DNA from: Bordetella parapertussis
GTDB taxonomy: Bacteria > Pseudomonadota > Gammaproteobacteria > Burkholderiales > JACQAP01
Length of the DNA stretch: 64,000 nt
Reading direction: 5' to 3'
Assembly (NCBI GenBank): GCA_945900965.1
Contig: CAMDKM010000009.1
Coordinates: 40,903-104,902 of the forward strand
The position numbers and the translations under genes were made by a program. Below the pieces are notes generated by a model, which worked only from the letters and a program-made list of their open reading frames with translations, searched no databases and was not told where the DNA came from. This document shows, in pieces, positions 41,989 through 50,827 of the stretch. Every line of letters starts with the position of its first letter. Position 1 is the stretch's first letter.

Positions 41989-42837
41989 ATGAGCACGGTA
42001 TTGAGCGACCAGGAAATCCAGCAATATCGCGAGCGCGGTTACGTATTTCCGCGTTATCGCCTGCCCGAACCCTTGCTGAATCGTCTGCGCGAGGGAGTCG
42101 ATCGTCTGCTGGCGACCTACACCGACGTGGCTCAAGAGGATTTGGCCAATCCCCATATGGTTGCGCCAACCGAAGGGCCGAACATGAATCCTTTCATGGC
42201 GGCGGCAAGTCATCCTGGCGTGCTGGACATGGTGGAACAAGTGCTGGGTCCCGATCTGATGTTGTGGATTACCCGTGTGCTGTGCAAGCCCCCGGTAAAA
42301 GGGCGCGAAGTGCCCTGGCACCAGGACGGGGAGTACTGGCCCATGCGGCCGCTGGCGACCTGTTCAGTGTGGATTGCCATCGACCCGGTTTCCACCGCCA
42401 ATGGTTGCATGAGGTTCATTCCCGGCTCGCACCGGAACAAGGAACTCTACCGCCACCACGTTTCGGACCGCAAGGACCTGGTGTTGAATCTGGAGCTCGA
42501 TCAGGACCAGTTCGACGAACGCGAGGCGGTAAATGTCGAACTGGAGCCCGGCATGATGTCGCTGCACGATGTGCGGCTGATCCATGGCTCGCTCGCCAAT
42601 ACTTCCGGCAGCCGCCGCGCTGCACTCATCATGCGCTACATGCCGGCCACCTCGCACTATGATCGTTCACTGGTGAAATCCCGCAATACCGGCAGCCCCT
42701 TCAATATCGCCGAACAGCCACTGTTGCTCATGCGCGGTGTGGACCAAACCGGCAAAAATGATTTCGCCCACGGCCACGAGCTATGGGGAAAACGTTACTC
42801 GGGTGGGCTGAGTGTGGGGACGGGCAGCGAGGGGTAA
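41989..42837 (+). CDS. Phytanoyl-CoA dioxygenase (PhyH) family protein
   Basis: This Fe(II)/2-oxoglutarate oxygenase has a 282-aa double-stranded beta-helix with HxD in PWHQDGEYW, the distal His in RLIHGSLANTSGSRR and the 2OG-binding Arg that follows. CMRFIPGSHRN is typical of PhyH proteins. GGGAGGGG sets the start at 41989, not 41959. It is divergent from the SRPBCC gene. Substrate unknown; bacterial members hydroxylate diverse small molecules. Confidence 0.9.
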   Translation: MSTVLSDQEIQQYRERGYVFPRYRLPEPLLNRLREGVDRLLATYTDVAQEDLANPHMVAPTEGPNMNPFMAAASHPGVLDMVEQVLGPDLMLWITRVLCKPPVKGREVPWHQDGEYWPMRPLATCSVWIAIDPVSTANGCMRFIPGSHRNKELYRHHVSDRKDLVLNLELDQDQFDEREAVNVELEPGMMSLHDVRLIHGSLANTSGSRRAALIMRYMPATSHYDRSLVKSRNTGSPFNIAEQPLLLMRGVDQTGKNDFAHGHELWGKRYSGGLSVGTGSEG

Positions 42838-42914
42838 AGACGACTGGTTGAAGCGCAGGGCGCGAATGGTTTTTCTCTGTGCCTAACGGGCATGAGACCC
42901 CAATGGGATTGAAT

Positions 42915-42943
42915 TTGTGCCTTGGAATTCTCCCAAGGCACAA
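42915..42943. terminator. Strong hairpin after the PhyH gene
   Basis: TTGTGCCTTGG and CCAAGGCACAA form a perfect 11-base stem with a 7-base loop, 78 bases after the PhyH stop. There is no T-run, so it may be a terminator variant or a processing or stability element. Confidence 0.5.
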
Positions 42944-43075
42944 GGCGCCATTTCACACTCTCTCCCACTCTCTGCTGCGCTTCAAGTGTGCCCTTGTTCC
43001 GTCAAGGGAGAGAGAGTCTTAACCCTGCGCCGATCCTTTGAGTTACTGCTCTTTGCCAGCCAACTCATTTCGAAA

Positions 43076-43480
43076 TCATGTCGTCGGCCTGATCAACTCC
43101 ACAGTCGGGAAGTAAGTGGCGTATCGCCCCTTGTCTCGGGTGAGCAAAGGCAGGTTCTCTACAGCGGCGTGTGCCCCAATGAAAAAATCGGGCAGCACCC
43201 CTGTCTTGCCTCCTTTTTGTTTCCTATATTTGGCAAATGCCTTTCCTGCAAGGAATAGCGCCTCGCGGGGAATCGGTTCCAACAGGAATTCGCCTAGCCG
43301 AAGAACGGTCTCCAATTCTTCAATCTTGCCAAATGCGATCGACAGCTCCGCGTAAATTACGGCATTGATGCATAACGGCGCTCGAAGGCTGGCGGCTTCC
43401 AGATTCTCTTGCGCCCAATTCGCCCAGACGGGATCATTCTCAACAACGTCAAGGATCACGTTTGTGTCGACAAGAATCAA
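43076..43480 (-). CDS. PIN-domain toxin (VapC-like)
   Basis: This 134-aa PIN endoribonuclease has Asp in MILVDTNVILDV, Glu in VIYAELSIAF, and Asp in LPDFFIGAHA and LTRDKGRY, so the active site is complete. It is encoded directly after an AbrB-type antitoxin with a four-base overlap. It appears intact, unlike two of the PIN genes at 30 kb. Confidence 0.92.
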   Translation of the reverse strand: MILVDTNVILDVVENDPVWANWAQENLEAASLRAPLCINAVIYAELSIAFGKIEELETVLRLGEFLLEPIPREALFLAGKAFAKYRKQKGGKTGVLPDFFIGAHAAVENLPLLTRDKGRYATYFPTVELIRPTT

Positions 43481-43725
43481 CGACCAGCCTTTGCCCCACG
43501 CGTGAGCGCCATGATCTGGTCGGTACTCATTTTTACCGTTGCGACGCCTCGCAGCTGCGCGAAACGGCGCGTCGGCCGTCGCGCCCTATGCTTGCCGTGA
43601 CGCAACACGACTTCCCCGGTAGGCGTTAATTCGAAATCCACAGCGGAGCCGGGTACTATTCCAAGAAGATCACGCACCCGCTTGGGAATAGTGACCTGCC
43701 CTTTGGATGTAACGGTTGTGCCCAT
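43477..43725 (-). CDS. AbrB/SpoVT-type antitoxin
   Basis: This 82-aa protein has an N-terminal swapped-hairpin AbrB domain (TTVTSKGQVTIPKRVRDLLGI, then GSAVDFELTPTGEVVLR) and an Arg-rich middle followed by a toxin-binding tail (STDQIMALTRGA). It likely represses its own promoter and neutralises the PIN toxin encoded next. Confidence 0.92.
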   Translation of the reverse strand: MGTTVTSKGQVTIPKRVRDLLGIVPGSAVDFELTPTGEVVLRHGKHRARRPTRRFAQLRGVATVKMSTDQIMALTRGAKAGR

Positions 43726-43801
43726 ATCTGCAAAGGTAATACCGAAATTAATGAAGTATTACTATAACATGGAAAATTGGCCTCGCCCCTCGCCCCTGTA
43801 C

Positions 43802-45619
43802 TTACCTCACCTCGCTCGGATCAAACGGCGCTTTGCCTGGGCTGGAAGTCAATCCGGACTGCTCCCCATCCGACTGCAATAACGCCTCCAATTCCCGGGC
43901 CGCCTGTTGGCCGGATTGAATGAGTTGCGTCTCATCGTGATAGACCGCGTGTTGGCGTTCGAGCGACTGTTCGTCGAAGTTGCGGAAGGCACTGACAGCA
44001 TCGTGTGCCTCCCAGGCAGGAATGCCGAGATCGCGCAGCACGCGCTCGGCAAGATCAAGTGAAGACAGGAAGGTCTCGCGTATCAGGAAATCGACACCAA
44101 TGTCCATTAACCGATAGGCATGAAAGCGGTTGCGGGCACGTGCGTATATTCGGGCGTTGGGGAAGTGTTTCTTTACGAGTTCCGTGGTACGGAGCGAAGA
44201 TTCCACGTCGTCGATCGCCAGCACGAAAATATCCGCCTTGTCGGTCTTGGCGGCACGCAGCAGGTCAAGGCGCGAGGCATCGCCATACCAGGCGCGGGCG
44301 CCAAAGCGGCGCACAGTATCAATTTGCTCTGCGCTTTTGTCGAGCGCCGTAAAGGAGACTCTTTTCGCGCGCAGCAAGCGCCCGACGATTTGCCCGACAC
44401 GTCCGAAACCGGCGATGATCACGCGGTTTTCGGTTTCGACGATCTTTTCAAAGTCTGCTGTCGCTTTCGGCCCAAGTTTGGTCAGCCGTTCGTGGATCAG
44501 GAATGCCAGTGGCGTAAGCGCCATCGAGAGTGTCACCACAATTACCAGCGAGCCGGCAAGGGTGGCGTCGAAAATTCCTTGTGCGGCGGCGAGGGCGAAT
44601 AACACGAATGCGAATTCGCCTCCCTGGCACAGTGCCGCCGCCAACCCGGAGGCGGAGTCTTTCGGGTGACCCGAGAAGCGGCCGATTGCCAGAAGGATGG
44701 CGGCTTTTACCAGCATCATTCCGAGGGTTGCGCAGACAATGGCGAGCGGGTATTGGAGTATCAATCCGAGGTTGGCCGACATGCCCACGGAGATAAAAAA
44801 CAACCCCAGCAGCAAACCCTTGAACGGTTCGATGTTGGCTTCCAATTCATGGCGGTATTCCGAGTCGGCGAGCAGCACACCGGCCAGAAAAGCCCCCAAC
44901 GACATCGACAATCCCACCGAAGTCATCAGGAGTGCAGTGCCAATCACCACCAGCAACGCAGTGGCGGTAAAAATTTCCTGAATGCCGGTCGATGCGATGG
45001 CCTTGAGGATCGGCCTCAGAAGATAACGGCCTCCTGCAATCACCGCGACGATTAAAGCGATGGCCGACAATGCCGCAAGCCACGGATTGGTATTCGAGTC
45101 CGTGTTGCCGCTGTCGCCCAACAAAGGAATCAGAGCAAGCAACGGGATGACGGCCAGATCCTGGAAAAGCAGAATGGCAAACGAAGAACGCCCGTGCCGG
45201 CTGGCAAGCTGGCCTTTTTCGGCGAGGACCTGCAGAACGAATGCAGTCGAAGACATGGCCAGTCCAAGCCCGATCACTATGGCCGCCGGAATCGACACAC
45301 CAAGCGCCAGCGCAACCAGACCCAATGCGATGCCGCTGATCAGAACCTGCGCGCTGCCGAGTCCGAAGACCGAGTGACGGAGCACCCACAAACGCGAAGG
45401 TTGGAGTTCAAGCCCGATGACAAACAGCAGCAGTACAACGCCCAGCTCGGCGAAGTGCAGGGTATTGCTGACGTCGGTGATGAATCCGAATGCCCACGGA
45501 CCGATGAGCACACCCGCCGCCAGATATCCCAGCACTGCACCGAGACGAAGCCGGCGGGTCAGGGAAACAACGATTACTGCTGCGGCAAGAAATATCGCGA
45601 CTTGGGCAAGTAGACTCAT
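43802..45619 (-). CDS. Kef-type monovalent cation:proton antiporter
   Basis: This 605-aa CPA2 family protein has about twelve membrane helices (1-380; GVVLLLFVIGLELQPSRLW and FQDLAVIPLLAL are hallmarks) followed by a TrkA-N/KTN nucleotide-binding domain (VIIAGFGRVGQIVGRLL, about 400-520). It resembles glutathione-gated KefB/KefC potassium efflux systems; no KefF/KefG ancillary gene lies next to it. A GGAAAG precedes the ATG. Confidence 0.9.
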   Translation of the reverse strand: MSLLAQVAIFLAAAVIVVSLTRRLRLGAVLGYLAAGVLIGPWAFGFITDVSNTLHFAELGVVLLLFVIGLELQPSRLWVLRHSVFGLGSAQVLISGIALGLVALALGVSIPAAIVIGLGLAMSSTAFVLQVLAEKGQLASRHGRSSFAILLFQDLAVIPLLALIPLLGDSGNTDSNTNPWLAALSAIALIVAVIAGGRYLLRPILKAIASTGIQEIFTATALLVVIGTALLMTSVGLSMSLGAFLAGVLLADSEYRHELEANIEPFKGLLLGLFFISVGMSANLGLILQYPLAIVCATLGMMLVKAAILLAIGRFSGHPKDSASGLAAALCQGGEFAFVLFALAAAQGIFDATLAGSLVIVVTLSMALTPLAFLIHERLTKLGPKATADFEKIVETENRVIIAGFGRVGQIVGRLLRAKRVSFTALDKSAEQIDTVRRFGARAWYGDASRLDLLRAAKTDKADIFVLAIDDVESSLRTTELVKKHFPNARIYARARNRFHAYRLMDIGVDFLIRETFLSSLDLAERVLRDLGIPAWEAHDAVSAFRNFDEQSLERQHAVYHDETQLIQSGQQAARELEALLQSDGEQSGLTSSPGKAPFDPSEVR

Positions 45620-45633
45620 GGTCTTTCCAATCC

Positions 45634-45664
45634 GTTATCCGCCCCGTTACCTGGGGCGGATAAC
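45634..45664. terminator. Perfect 12-base-pair hairpin between Nramp-like and Kef genes
   Basis: GTTATCCGCCCC and GGGGCGGATAAC pair perfectly around a 7-base loop. It starts 12 bases after the stop of the Nramp-like gene (reverse strand) and ends 15 bases before the Kef start. It probably ends the upstream transcript, although no T-run follows. Confidence 0.6.
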
Positions 45665-45675
45665 CGTCTGACTCA

Positions 45676-47082
45676 CTAGGCAGCGAAGAGCATCTTCTTC
45701 AGTTCCATGTACAGCGTTGGCGCGATGAATATCGTGATGACGATGGTCGCCAGCCACAACAGAGTCATCATACGGCCGGACATGCGCATTTCCCGGGGAA
45801 GGTGCCGGTACATCAGGAATATGGTCGCGAAGGAAACGATCGGCAGCAGTGCCGCCTGACCCATTCCTGTCCATACCACCAGTTTGACCGGGGCTTGGCC
45901 GTAGACGAAATAACAGGCCACCGCCAGCATGCTGATAATCAGGATGTAGCGGTCGCGATACCAGGTGCGTTTGGCATAGTCGTCCTTCTTGTAACCATTC
46001 AGCAGTTGGGAAAAATCCGCCAGCATCCGGGCGTTGCCGGCGGTGACGGCGAACACCGTCCCGTAAAGAATCATGATGGCTCCGAAGTAGAACAACCAAA
46101 GCGACCATGGCCCCAGCGTTTTTGTGTAGACGTTCGAGAGCGCGGGAATCATGTTGGTGCCGGCTGGGATCTGGTCCATGCCATGGAGTACGCCTGCTCC
46201 GAGCAGGTAAAACGCCACTGTGGCGAGCGTATATACAATCATCGATACCAGCACGTCCACATGCATCACCCGTATCCAGCCATTGGCACGGCGGCGCCAG
46301 GCCTCGCTGTCTTCGCGGGGCCCGGTGTAGCGCGCATACCCTTTCTCGATGCACCAGTAGGGATAGATGCACAGCTCTCCGGCCGCAACGCCAGTGATGC
46401 CGAATACCGCGATGGCGATGGCCAGGCCGTTGCCCGGTGGCAGGCTGGGGATTAACCCGGATGAGAATTTCTCCCAGGAGAAATATTCAGGAACCGTCAT
46501 CATCAGAATGGCGGAAAGCACAGTGATCGCCGTGAACACCGCGACCTTGAACATGGCGATTTTTTCCACCCGGTTGTAAGCACCGCCCAGCAACAAGGCC
46601 AGAGTGAGGGCAAAAACAATCAATATCCACCATGTCACTTCGACGGCGGGAATGAGTGCGAACATGACCTGCGCGACGCCAATGTACATGCCGGTCAGCG
46701 CGAACAAAATCAGCACGGTGGCCGCAAACCACGCCCATACCACCCAGTTGACCAAAAATTTCGGTCCTGGCACCCTGGAGAAAAAAGTCAGCGTTGTTTC
46801 ACCGGTAGTGATGACGTAGCGACCCATGGCGGCCTGCACAATGGTTTTGATCAGGCAACTGACGATGATCAGCCACATCATCGTGTACCCAAGTTTTGCG
46901 CCCAACGTTGTCGTGGCGATCAGCTCGCCCGAGCCGACGATGGAAGCCGACAACACCAGGCCCGGGCCGATCCGGCTCAGAATTTTGCCCATGGCCTTCG
47001 GCGGTTCCTCGATGTTGGTCGGATCGAGGTAATAAGGATTAAATTGTGCGACGGCCGGAGCCGATGCGGAAGCTGTACTCAT
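45676..47082 (-). CDS. Nramp-related transporter lacking the metal-binding motifs (copy 1)
   Basis: This 468-aa protein has 11-12 membrane helices in the Nramp fold. The first helix reads GPGLVLSASIVGSGELIATT where metal-transporting Nramps have a DPGN motif, and helix 6 reads ITGVAAGELCIYPYW where they have MPH. Without these metal ligands it is unlikely to be an ordinary Mn/Fe transporter. GGGAGGAA precedes the ATG. It is a paralogue of the gene at 47534-48925 with a RidA gene between them on the same strand. The substrate is unknown. Confidence 0.85.
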   Translation of the reverse strand: MSTASASAPAVAQFNPYYLDPTNIEEPPKAMGKILSRIGPGLVLSASIVGSGELIATTTLGAKLGYTMMWLIIVSCLIKTIVQAAMGRYVITTGETTLTFFSRVPGPKFLVNWVVWAWFAATVLILFALTGMYIGVAQVMFALIPAVEVTWWILIVFALTLALLLGGAYNRVEKIAMFKVAVFTAITVLSAILMMTVPEYFSWEKFSSGLIPSLPPGNGLAIAIAVFGITGVAAGELCIYPYWCIEKGYARYTGPREDSEAWRRRANGWIRVMHVDVLVSMIVYTLATVAFYLLGAGVLHGMDQIPAGTNMIPALSNVYTKTLGPWSLWLFYFGAIMILYGTVFAVTAGNARMLADFSQLLNGYKKDDYAKRTWYRDRYILIISMLAVACYFVYGQAPVKLVVWTGMGQAALLPIVSFATIFLMYRHLPREMRMSGRMMTLLWLATIVITIFIAPTLYMELKKMLFAA

Positions 47083-47148
47083 TTTTCCTCCCTTTTATAA
47101 GCCGTCGCCTCGACGCCGCGCGACAAACGCGGCAGCGGGGAGGGCTTC

Positions 47149-47496
47149 TTATATTGCCGCTAGCACCCGAATTTCCACTTTGTAAGCAGGCGTGGCGAGT
47201 TTCGACTCGACGCAGGCCCGGGGCGGCGTGTTCCCCTTGGGCACCCACTGATCCCAGACCGAATTCATCTCGGCGAAGTTCTTCATGTCCGAGAGCCAGA
47301 TCGTTACCGACAGCATGCGAGTCTTGTCGGTACCGGCCTCCTTGAGGTAACGGTCGATCTTGTCGAGGATCTGGCCGGTCTGTCCGGCCACATCCACGTT
47401 GGTATCGTCGGCGACGATGCCGGCCGTGTACACCGTATCGCCGTGAATGGCCACCTGCGAAAGGCGTGGGCCGATGTGAAGGCGTTTGATACTCAT
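47149..47496 (-). CDS. RidA/YjgF family protein
   Basis: This 115-aa RidA-fold protein has HGDTVYTAGIVADD, MLSVTIWLSDMKNF, the conserved Arg in PPRACVESKLATP and a closing VEIRVLAAI. RidA members deaminate reactive imines or enamines from amino-acid metabolism. Lying between two related transporters, it may handle an imine derived from their substrate. AAAGGA precedes the ATG. Confidence 0.92.
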   Translation of the reverse strand: MSIKRLHIGPRLSQVAIHGDTVYTAGIVADDTNVDVAGQTGQILDKIDRYLKEAGTDKTRMLSVTIWLSDMKNFAEMNSVWDQWVPKGNTPPRACVESKLATPAYKVEIRVLAAI

Positions 47497-47533
47497 GTTC
47501 GTCCTTTCGTATTCGTGAGTAAAAGTCGGACCA

Positions 47534-48925
47534 TCAGAACAGTTTCTTCAATTCGATGCCAAGCGCCGGCACCACGAACCCTGTGATGACGATGGCGCCC
47601 AGCCATAGCAGACCGGTGAGCCAGGTCGGCGCCTTCAATTCCTGCGGCAATTGACGCTGAATCAGATACACCGTTCCAAAGGAAATGATGGGAAGCATCA
47701 TTGCCTGAGCAATGGCGCCCCAGACCACCATTTGCACCGGCATCTGGCCGAAGTAGAAATAGAACGCGACCGGAATCGCGACCAGGATGACGATGGAAAT
47801 GTCGCGCCAGCGCAGACGCGCCTTGTAGTCGTCTTTCTTGAATGCGCCTTGCAGGCGCATGAAGTCGGCGAACATGCGCGAATGGCCGGCCGTTGCGGCG
47901 ATGATGGTACCGAACAAAATGACGATGGCGCCCAGATAGAACAGCCATTTCGACCATTCGCCATAGGTCTGAGTGTAGATGTTGGTGAGAGTCGAGATCA
48001 TGGCCTTGCCTTCCGGCACCAGGCCCATCTTGTTGAGCACGCCGGCGCCGAGCAGATAGAAGGCCACCGTGGCAATCGTGTAAATGATCATCGAGCCGAT
48101 CACGTCGAAGTTCATGACGCGAATCCAGCCGTGGGCGCGACGGCGCCAAGCGTCGGTGTCTTCGCGCGGGCCGGTGTAGCGTGCATAGCCTTTTTCCACG
48201 CACCAGTAGGTATAGATATAAAGCTCGGTCGCCCCCACGCCGGTAATGCCGAACACGGCCACTGCCACGGCAAGTCCTGCATCGGGAATCTGGAAGGTAA
48301 AACCCTGCGCAAGGTCCGCGGCATGGAAATCCGGCGACATCAGCAATAGCGCGGCGGACATCAGGGTGATCAGGGTGAACACACCCACCTTGACCATGGC
48401 CAGTTTTTCAATGCGGCTGTAGGCGCCGCCCAGCAGCAAAACCAGAGTGAGAATGAAAAAGATGATTACCCAGGCGCTGACGGAAACGCCTTCGAAAATG
48501 CTGTTCATGGTTTGCGACACACCGATGAACATCCCGGCGATCTGGAACAGCGTCATGAACACCATCGCGGCCCAGACCCAGACCACCCAGCCCACCCGGA
48601 AACGCGGTCCGGGAATGCGGTTTACCGCATCCAGCCCGGTTTCCGCCATGGCGATGGTGTAGCGGCCCAAGAAGGATTGCACCACGGCCTTGATGAGGCA
48701 GGACAGGATGATCAACCACATCATTACGTAGCCGACTTTCGCGCCCAGGGTCGTGGTGAGAATCAGTTCGCCAGAGCCAACAATGGAGGCCGCCAGCACG
48801 ATGCCGGGCCCGGTCTTGCGCATGATTTCGCCGAAGCCTGTCGGCGGTTCGAGAACGTCGGACGGATCGAGTTGATAGGGATCGAAAAGTCCTTTTTGTA
48901 CTTTTTTAGCCGTGTCTTGGCTCAT
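47534..48925 (-). CDS. Nramp-related transporter lacking the metal-binding motifs (copy 2)
   Basis: This 463-aa paralogue of the 45676 gene: helix 1 GPGIVLAASIVGSGELILTT again has GSGE at the DPGN position, and helix 6 ITGVGATELYIYTYWCVEKG lacks MPH. The shared KGYARYTGPREDTDAWRRRA loop is a strong mark of this subfamily. GGGGAGGAA precedes the ATG. It is first in the three-gene group, followed 37 bases later by ridA. Confidence 0.85.
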   Translation of the reverse strand: MSQDTAKKVQKGLFDPYQLDPSDVLEPPTGFGEIMRKTGPGIVLAASIVGSGELILTTTLGAKVGYVMMWLIILSCLIKAVVQSFLGRYTIAMAETGLDAVNRIPGPRFRVGWVVWVWAAMVFMTLFQIAGMFIGVSQTMNSIFEGVSVSAWVIIFFILTLVLLLGGAYSRIEKLAMVKVGVFTLITLMSAALLLMSPDFHAADLAQGFTFQIPDAGLAVAVAVFGITGVGATELYIYTYWCVEKGYARYTGPREDTDAWRRRAHGWIRVMNFDVIGSMIIYTIATVAFYLLGAGVLNKMGLVPEGKAMISTLTNIYTQTYGEWSKWLFYLGAIVILFGTIIAATAGHSRMFADFMRLQGAFKKDDYKARLRWRDISIVILVAIPVAFYFYFGQMPVQMVVWGAIAQAMMLPIISFGTVYLIQRQLPQELKAPTWLTGLLWLGAIVITGFVVPALGIELKKLF

Positions 48926-49059
48926 TACTTCCTCCCCGGAATATTGTTTTCTCCCGCCGCGGCGGATTTTTTGTTCCGTCCTGCGGCGACAGCGCGCTAC
49001 GTTAGCACCAAAGGGGCGAGGCAGTCAGCCTGATCTTCAGTGTGCATTGCACCATCAGT

Positions 49060-49182
49060 GACTAGGGACGAGGGACGAGGGACGAGGGGCGAGGGGCAGG
49101 GACTGAGGATCGGGGATCGAGGATCGAGGATTGAGGGGGTTTCACCCTTCACTCATTCACCCTTCACGCCTTTCGGCTCTTA
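49060..49182. repeat. Full bipartite heptad element
   Basis: AGGGACGAGGGACGAGGGACGAGGGGCGAGGGG, then GGATCGGGGATCGAGGATCGAGGATTGAGGG, then the hinge GGGTTT and TTCACCCTTCACTCATTCACCCTTCAC. It has the same module order as at 41119 and ends a few bases before the SelO stop. Confidence 0.85.
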
Positions 49183-49183
49183 G

Positions 49184-50776
49184 TCACGAACTACACGACA
49201 ACATCGAGCACCCCGGCCGCTGGCGGGCCCAGTCGGGGCGTTTGGCGGCGAAGGTTTCCTTGTCCGGCTGTTCGTCGTAGGGGCGGCGCAGTACGTCGAG
49301 TAACTCGTTCACCAAGGCAAAGTCGCCTTGTTCGGCGCTGTCGATCGCCAGTTGTGCAAGATAGTTACGCAGCACATATTTTGGATTGACACGTTGCATG
49401 CGTGAGCGGCGATCCTCGTCCGGGATGTTTGATGCGCGCATGGCAGCGGTATATTTTCTTGCCCAGTTCAAGGCGTGTTGACGCTGATCTTCGGTCAAGG
49501 TATCGGGCTGGTACCAGGCGGCGGCGAAGGGGGCTAGCAGGGCTTCCTCGCTGGATTCGTGGCTCAGGTCGATCAACGCGAGACGACGGAAAAAAATGGT
49601 CATGTCGGTTTCCGCCGATTGCAGCACCGCCATCAGGTCAGTCGTCAGATCCGCATGGTGTTTCGCGTCGTACTTGGCGAATCCCAGCTTCTCGGCCAGC
49701 ATCCGGTTCCAGGTTGTCTGGAATGTTGCACCGTAATCGGATAGCGCCTTTTCGAGCGGGGCGGCATCTTCCACCAACGGCATCAGCGCATTGCCCAGTT
49801 GCGCGAGGTTCCAAAGCGCGACCTGGGGCTGTGCGCCGAATCGATAACGCCGGTGCTGGGCATCGGTGGTATTCGGCGTCCAATCCGGATCGTAGTTTTC
49901 CAGCCAACCGTAGGGGCCGTAGTCGATGGTCAATCCCAGAATGGACATGTTGTCGGTGTTCATGACCCCGTGCACGAAGCCCACTCGCATCCAGTGCGCA
50001 ATCAGCGCCGCAGTGCGCTGGCAAACTTCGTGATACCAGCGCACATAGGTGTCCTTGCCGGGTGAGCCCAAGCCGGAAAAATCGGTCTGGATGGTGTAAT
50101 CGACCAGGCGCCGTAGCAGATCGATCTCGTCGCGCGCGGCAAGAATTTCAAAATTTCCGAAGCGCGTAAAACTCGGCGCAACTCGGCAAACAATGGCGCC
50201 GGGTTCGCGCTGCGGATTGCCGTCGTAGAACATGTCGCGGACCACGCTTTCGCCCGTGGTGACCACGCTCAAGGCGCGAGTGGTGGGTACCCCAAGGTGA
50301 TGCATGGCTTCGCTGCACAGAAATTCGCGAATCGACGAGCGCAACACGGCCAGGCCATCGGCGGTGCGCGAGTAGGGCGTGGGTCCCGCACCTTTCAGTT
50401 GCAGCGCCCAGCGTTGTCCCGTGCGATTCACGGTTTCGCCCAGGATGATGGCGCGCCCGTCGCCCAGTTGCCCGGCCCAATGGCCGAACTGGTGCCCGCC
50501 GTAACACATGGCGAACGGGTCCATCGAGGAAAGAATGCGATTGCCGGAAAACACCTGCACGAATTCCGGCGACTCGCAGGCCACCACGGACATGTCGAGC
50601 AGTTCCGCCACCTCGCGGGCATAGGCAATCAAACGTGGCGCCACTACGGGCGTGGGCGACACTCGTGAGTAACAGGCGCCATGGACCTGACGGCGGAAAT
50701 TGTCTGGCTGCGGATCGGCCGGAAGTTCGCGGGTGAAGCGGTTATCGAAATTGAGCGTATCGAGCATAGCAAACAT
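49184..50776 (-). CDS. selO: SelO/YdiU family protein adenylyltransferase
   Basis: SelO is a pseudokinase-fold enzyme that transfers AMP to Ser, Thr or Tyr of target proteins in redox stress. Family blocks: VFSGNRILSSMDPFAMCYGGHQFGHWAGQLGDGRA, then RSSIREFLCSEAMHHLG, TRFGNFEI, HGVMNTDNMSILGLTIDYGPYGW. The C-terminal PGCSMLSCSS keeps the Cys that replaces selenocysteine of animal SelO. At 530 aa it is slightly long; a start at Met4 is possible. It is followed by the repeat at 49060. Confidence 0.93.
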   Translation of the reverse strand: MFAMLDTLNFDNRFTRELPADPQPDNFRRQVHGACYSRVSPTPVVAPRLIAYAREVAELLDMSVVACESPEFVQVFSGNRILSSMDPFAMCYGGHQFGHWAGQLGDGRAIILGETVNRTGQRWALQLKGAGPTPYSRTADGLAVLRSSIREFLCSEAMHHLGVPTTRALSVVTTGESVVRDMFYDGNPQREPGAIVCRVAPSFTRFGNFEILAARDEIDLLRRLVDYTIQTDFSGLGSPGKDTYVRWYHEVCQRTAALIAHWMRVGFVHGVMNTDNMSILGLTIDYGPYGWLENYDPDWTPNTTDAQHRRYRFGAQPQVALWNLAQLGNALMPLVEDAAPLEKALSDYGATFQTTWNRMLAEKLGFAKYDAKHHADLTTDLMAVLQSAETDMTIFFRRLALIDLSHESSEEALLAPFAAAWYQPDTLTEDQRQHALNWARKYTAAMRASNIPDEDRRSRMQRVNPKYVLRNYLAQLAIDSAEQGDFALVNELLDVLRRPYDEQPDKETFAAKRPDWARQRPGCSMLSCSS

Positions 50777-50827
50777 CAGACTCTGGAAATCGCCCCGGAG
50801 TTCAAGGACAAGTTAAGGTCGGCCTGC

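Noticed and set aside
45676-48925. Ordinary Mn/Fe Nramp (MntH) transporters
   Set aside because: Both lack the DPGN and MPH metal-binding motifs that define MntH.
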